From the NCBI GenBank assembly GCA_017624275.1, contig JAGANG010000017.1, positions 1 to 34,836 of the forward strand: 34,836 nt of DNA, given 5' to 3'. Each line of letters starts with the position of its first letter. Within the stretch, counting starts at the first letter, position 1. The translations under genes were made by a program, and so were the position numbers. Source of the DNA: Spirochaetales bacterium. Lineage in GTDB: Bacteria > Spirochaetota > GWE2-31-10. The notes under the pieces are model-generated. The model was not told where the DNA came from and did not search any database. It saw nothing but the letters and a program-made list of their open reading frames with translations. Positions 34,294 to 34,836 of the stretch are shown one piece after another.

Positions 34294-34360
34294 CTGTCAT
34301 TCCGAACTTGTTTCGGAATCTCCTGATAAAAAGAGACCCTGAAATAAATTCAGGGTGACG
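34294..34360. repeat. Dispersed palindromic repeat (two-hairpin type)
   Basis: ATTCCGAA (34299-34306) pairs with TTCGGAAT (34312-34319), and ACCCTGAA (34336-34343) with TTCAGGGT (34349-34356); outer GTCA and TGAC can also pair. From memory, elements starting TGTCATTCCGAAC and ending in a CCTGAA...TTCAGG hairpin recur in many bacterial genomes and give spurious translations with HPEFISGS, which the minus strand shows here. Confidence 0.8.
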
Positions 34361-34569
34361 ATACTTTTTTATGTTCATTTCTCTCATTTTGAACAGTAAA
34401 ACAACGTCGAACTGTACGTCCTCAAACATCGTTTAAACCACATCTCACGAGGTAAAATAAAAAAACTTCAACTTTTTTCCCGAAACTTGTAAGCATTTAT
34501 GAAAAAAAATGCATTAAAATTTGTGGAGAAAATTTTTTCTCCTAATTTATATTTAGTAGGAAAAAAAGA

Positions 34570-34836
34570 ATGGAGTTTTCAGAAAAATACGAAGATATCA
34601 GTTTCACAAACAATTTTGCATTTTGTAAGGTTATGCAGAACGAGGAGATTTGCCGGGAAGTCATTGAGACGCTTCTGCACATTAAAGTCGGCAAATTAAA
34701 ATACAAATCGCTGGAAAAAGAACTTAAACTTGAAATTGACAAGCGAGCAATTAGGCTGGATGTGTATGTTGCCGACAGTGACAGAGTTTTCGATTTAGAA
34801 ATGCAAACGACCGACAATAAAAACTTAGATTGTAGA
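34570..34836 (+). CDS. Rpn-family PD-(D/E)XK nuclease/putative transposase, 5' part
   Basis: The first 89 codons of a gene cut by the window end; the frame is open to the last base. It opens MEFSEKYEDISFTNNFAF, a typical start for the Rpn (recombination-promoting nuclease) / PDDEXK_2 transposase-like family. The nuclease core is visible as D64 (in IRLDVYV) and E77-x-Q79 (in FDLEMQ), the D...ExQ form of the PD-(D/E)XK site. Rpn proteins cleave DNA, raise RecA-independent recombination in E. coli and in some cases act in phage defence. The start has AGGA about 11 nt upstream, spaced rather far. It follows the palindromic repeats at 34151-34360, a common neighbourhood for mobile genes. An extra plus frame at 34499 overlaps its start but is a shadow. 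Confidence 0.85.
   Translation, partial: MEFSEKYEDISFTNNFAFCKVMQNEEICREVIETLLHIKVGKLKYKSLEKELKLEIDKRAIRLDVYVADSDRVFDLEMQTTDNKNLDCR

Noticed and set aside
34235..34429. 64-aa minus-strand frame with HPEFISGS
   Set aside because: It is the translation of a dispersed palindromic repeat, not a gene.
34499..34699. 66-aa plus-strand frame overlapping the Rpn start
   Set aside because: It overlaps the better-supported Rpn frame in another register and its downstream half has no protein-like pattern.

Overview
The window is about 35 kb of AT-rich DNA that looks like a spirochaete chromosome, most likely a host-associated Treponema. Reasons are the low GC, the many lipoproteins and signal-peptide proteins, an LptD-like outer-membrane protein of unusual size, [FeFe]-hydrogenase maturation (HydF), and a class III cyclase fused to a sensor propeller. 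The genus is inferred; there is no rRNA, and no tRNA or CRISPR was seen.

Layout. (1) 1-1109: two 96%-identical 209-bp repeats, exactly 900 bp apart, bracket a small exported membrane protein. Its only visible promoter has a 16-bp homopolymer as the -35/-10 spacer. (2) 1198-6364: housekeeping genes serB, a DTW-domain tRNA acp3U transferase, a PP-loop tRNA-thiolation-like protein, an orphan ABC ATPase and hydF. (3) 6516-12621: envelope genes: a Wzx-type flippase, a CotH-family lipoprotein whose start is put out of frame by a (TA)8 tract, a family-5 solute-binding lipoprotein and a glycine-rich collagen-like lipoprotein. (4) 12866-19679: a 1525-aa LptD-like protein and a 710-aa Ig-like lipoprotein. 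(5) 32208-20156, minus strand: seven closely packed genes, namely a TPR/degenerate-transglutaminase protein, murJ, a FecR-like protein, rsfS, a propeller-adenylate cyclase, an ABC-F ATPase and a glycosyltransferase. (6) 32441-34836: an unrecognised 539-aa protein, a palindrome-rich repeat region and the 5' part of an Rpn-family nuclease/transposase.

How it fits together. Most of the window concerns the cell envelope: glycan export (Wzx, GT4), lipid II flipping (MurJ), outer-membrane assembly (LptD-like) and surface lipoproteins. The most striking observation is two independent candidate phase-variation devices. One is a homopolymer inside a promoter spacer (876-903). The other is a dinucleotide tract inside a lipoprotein signal peptide (9461-9476), where losing one TA unit restores a perfect lipobox protein. 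Both rest on direct reading of the sequence; actual variability was not observed. A second structural theme is a family of hairpins with the same stem (TGACAGACCT type) and the same 19-nt loop, found five times.
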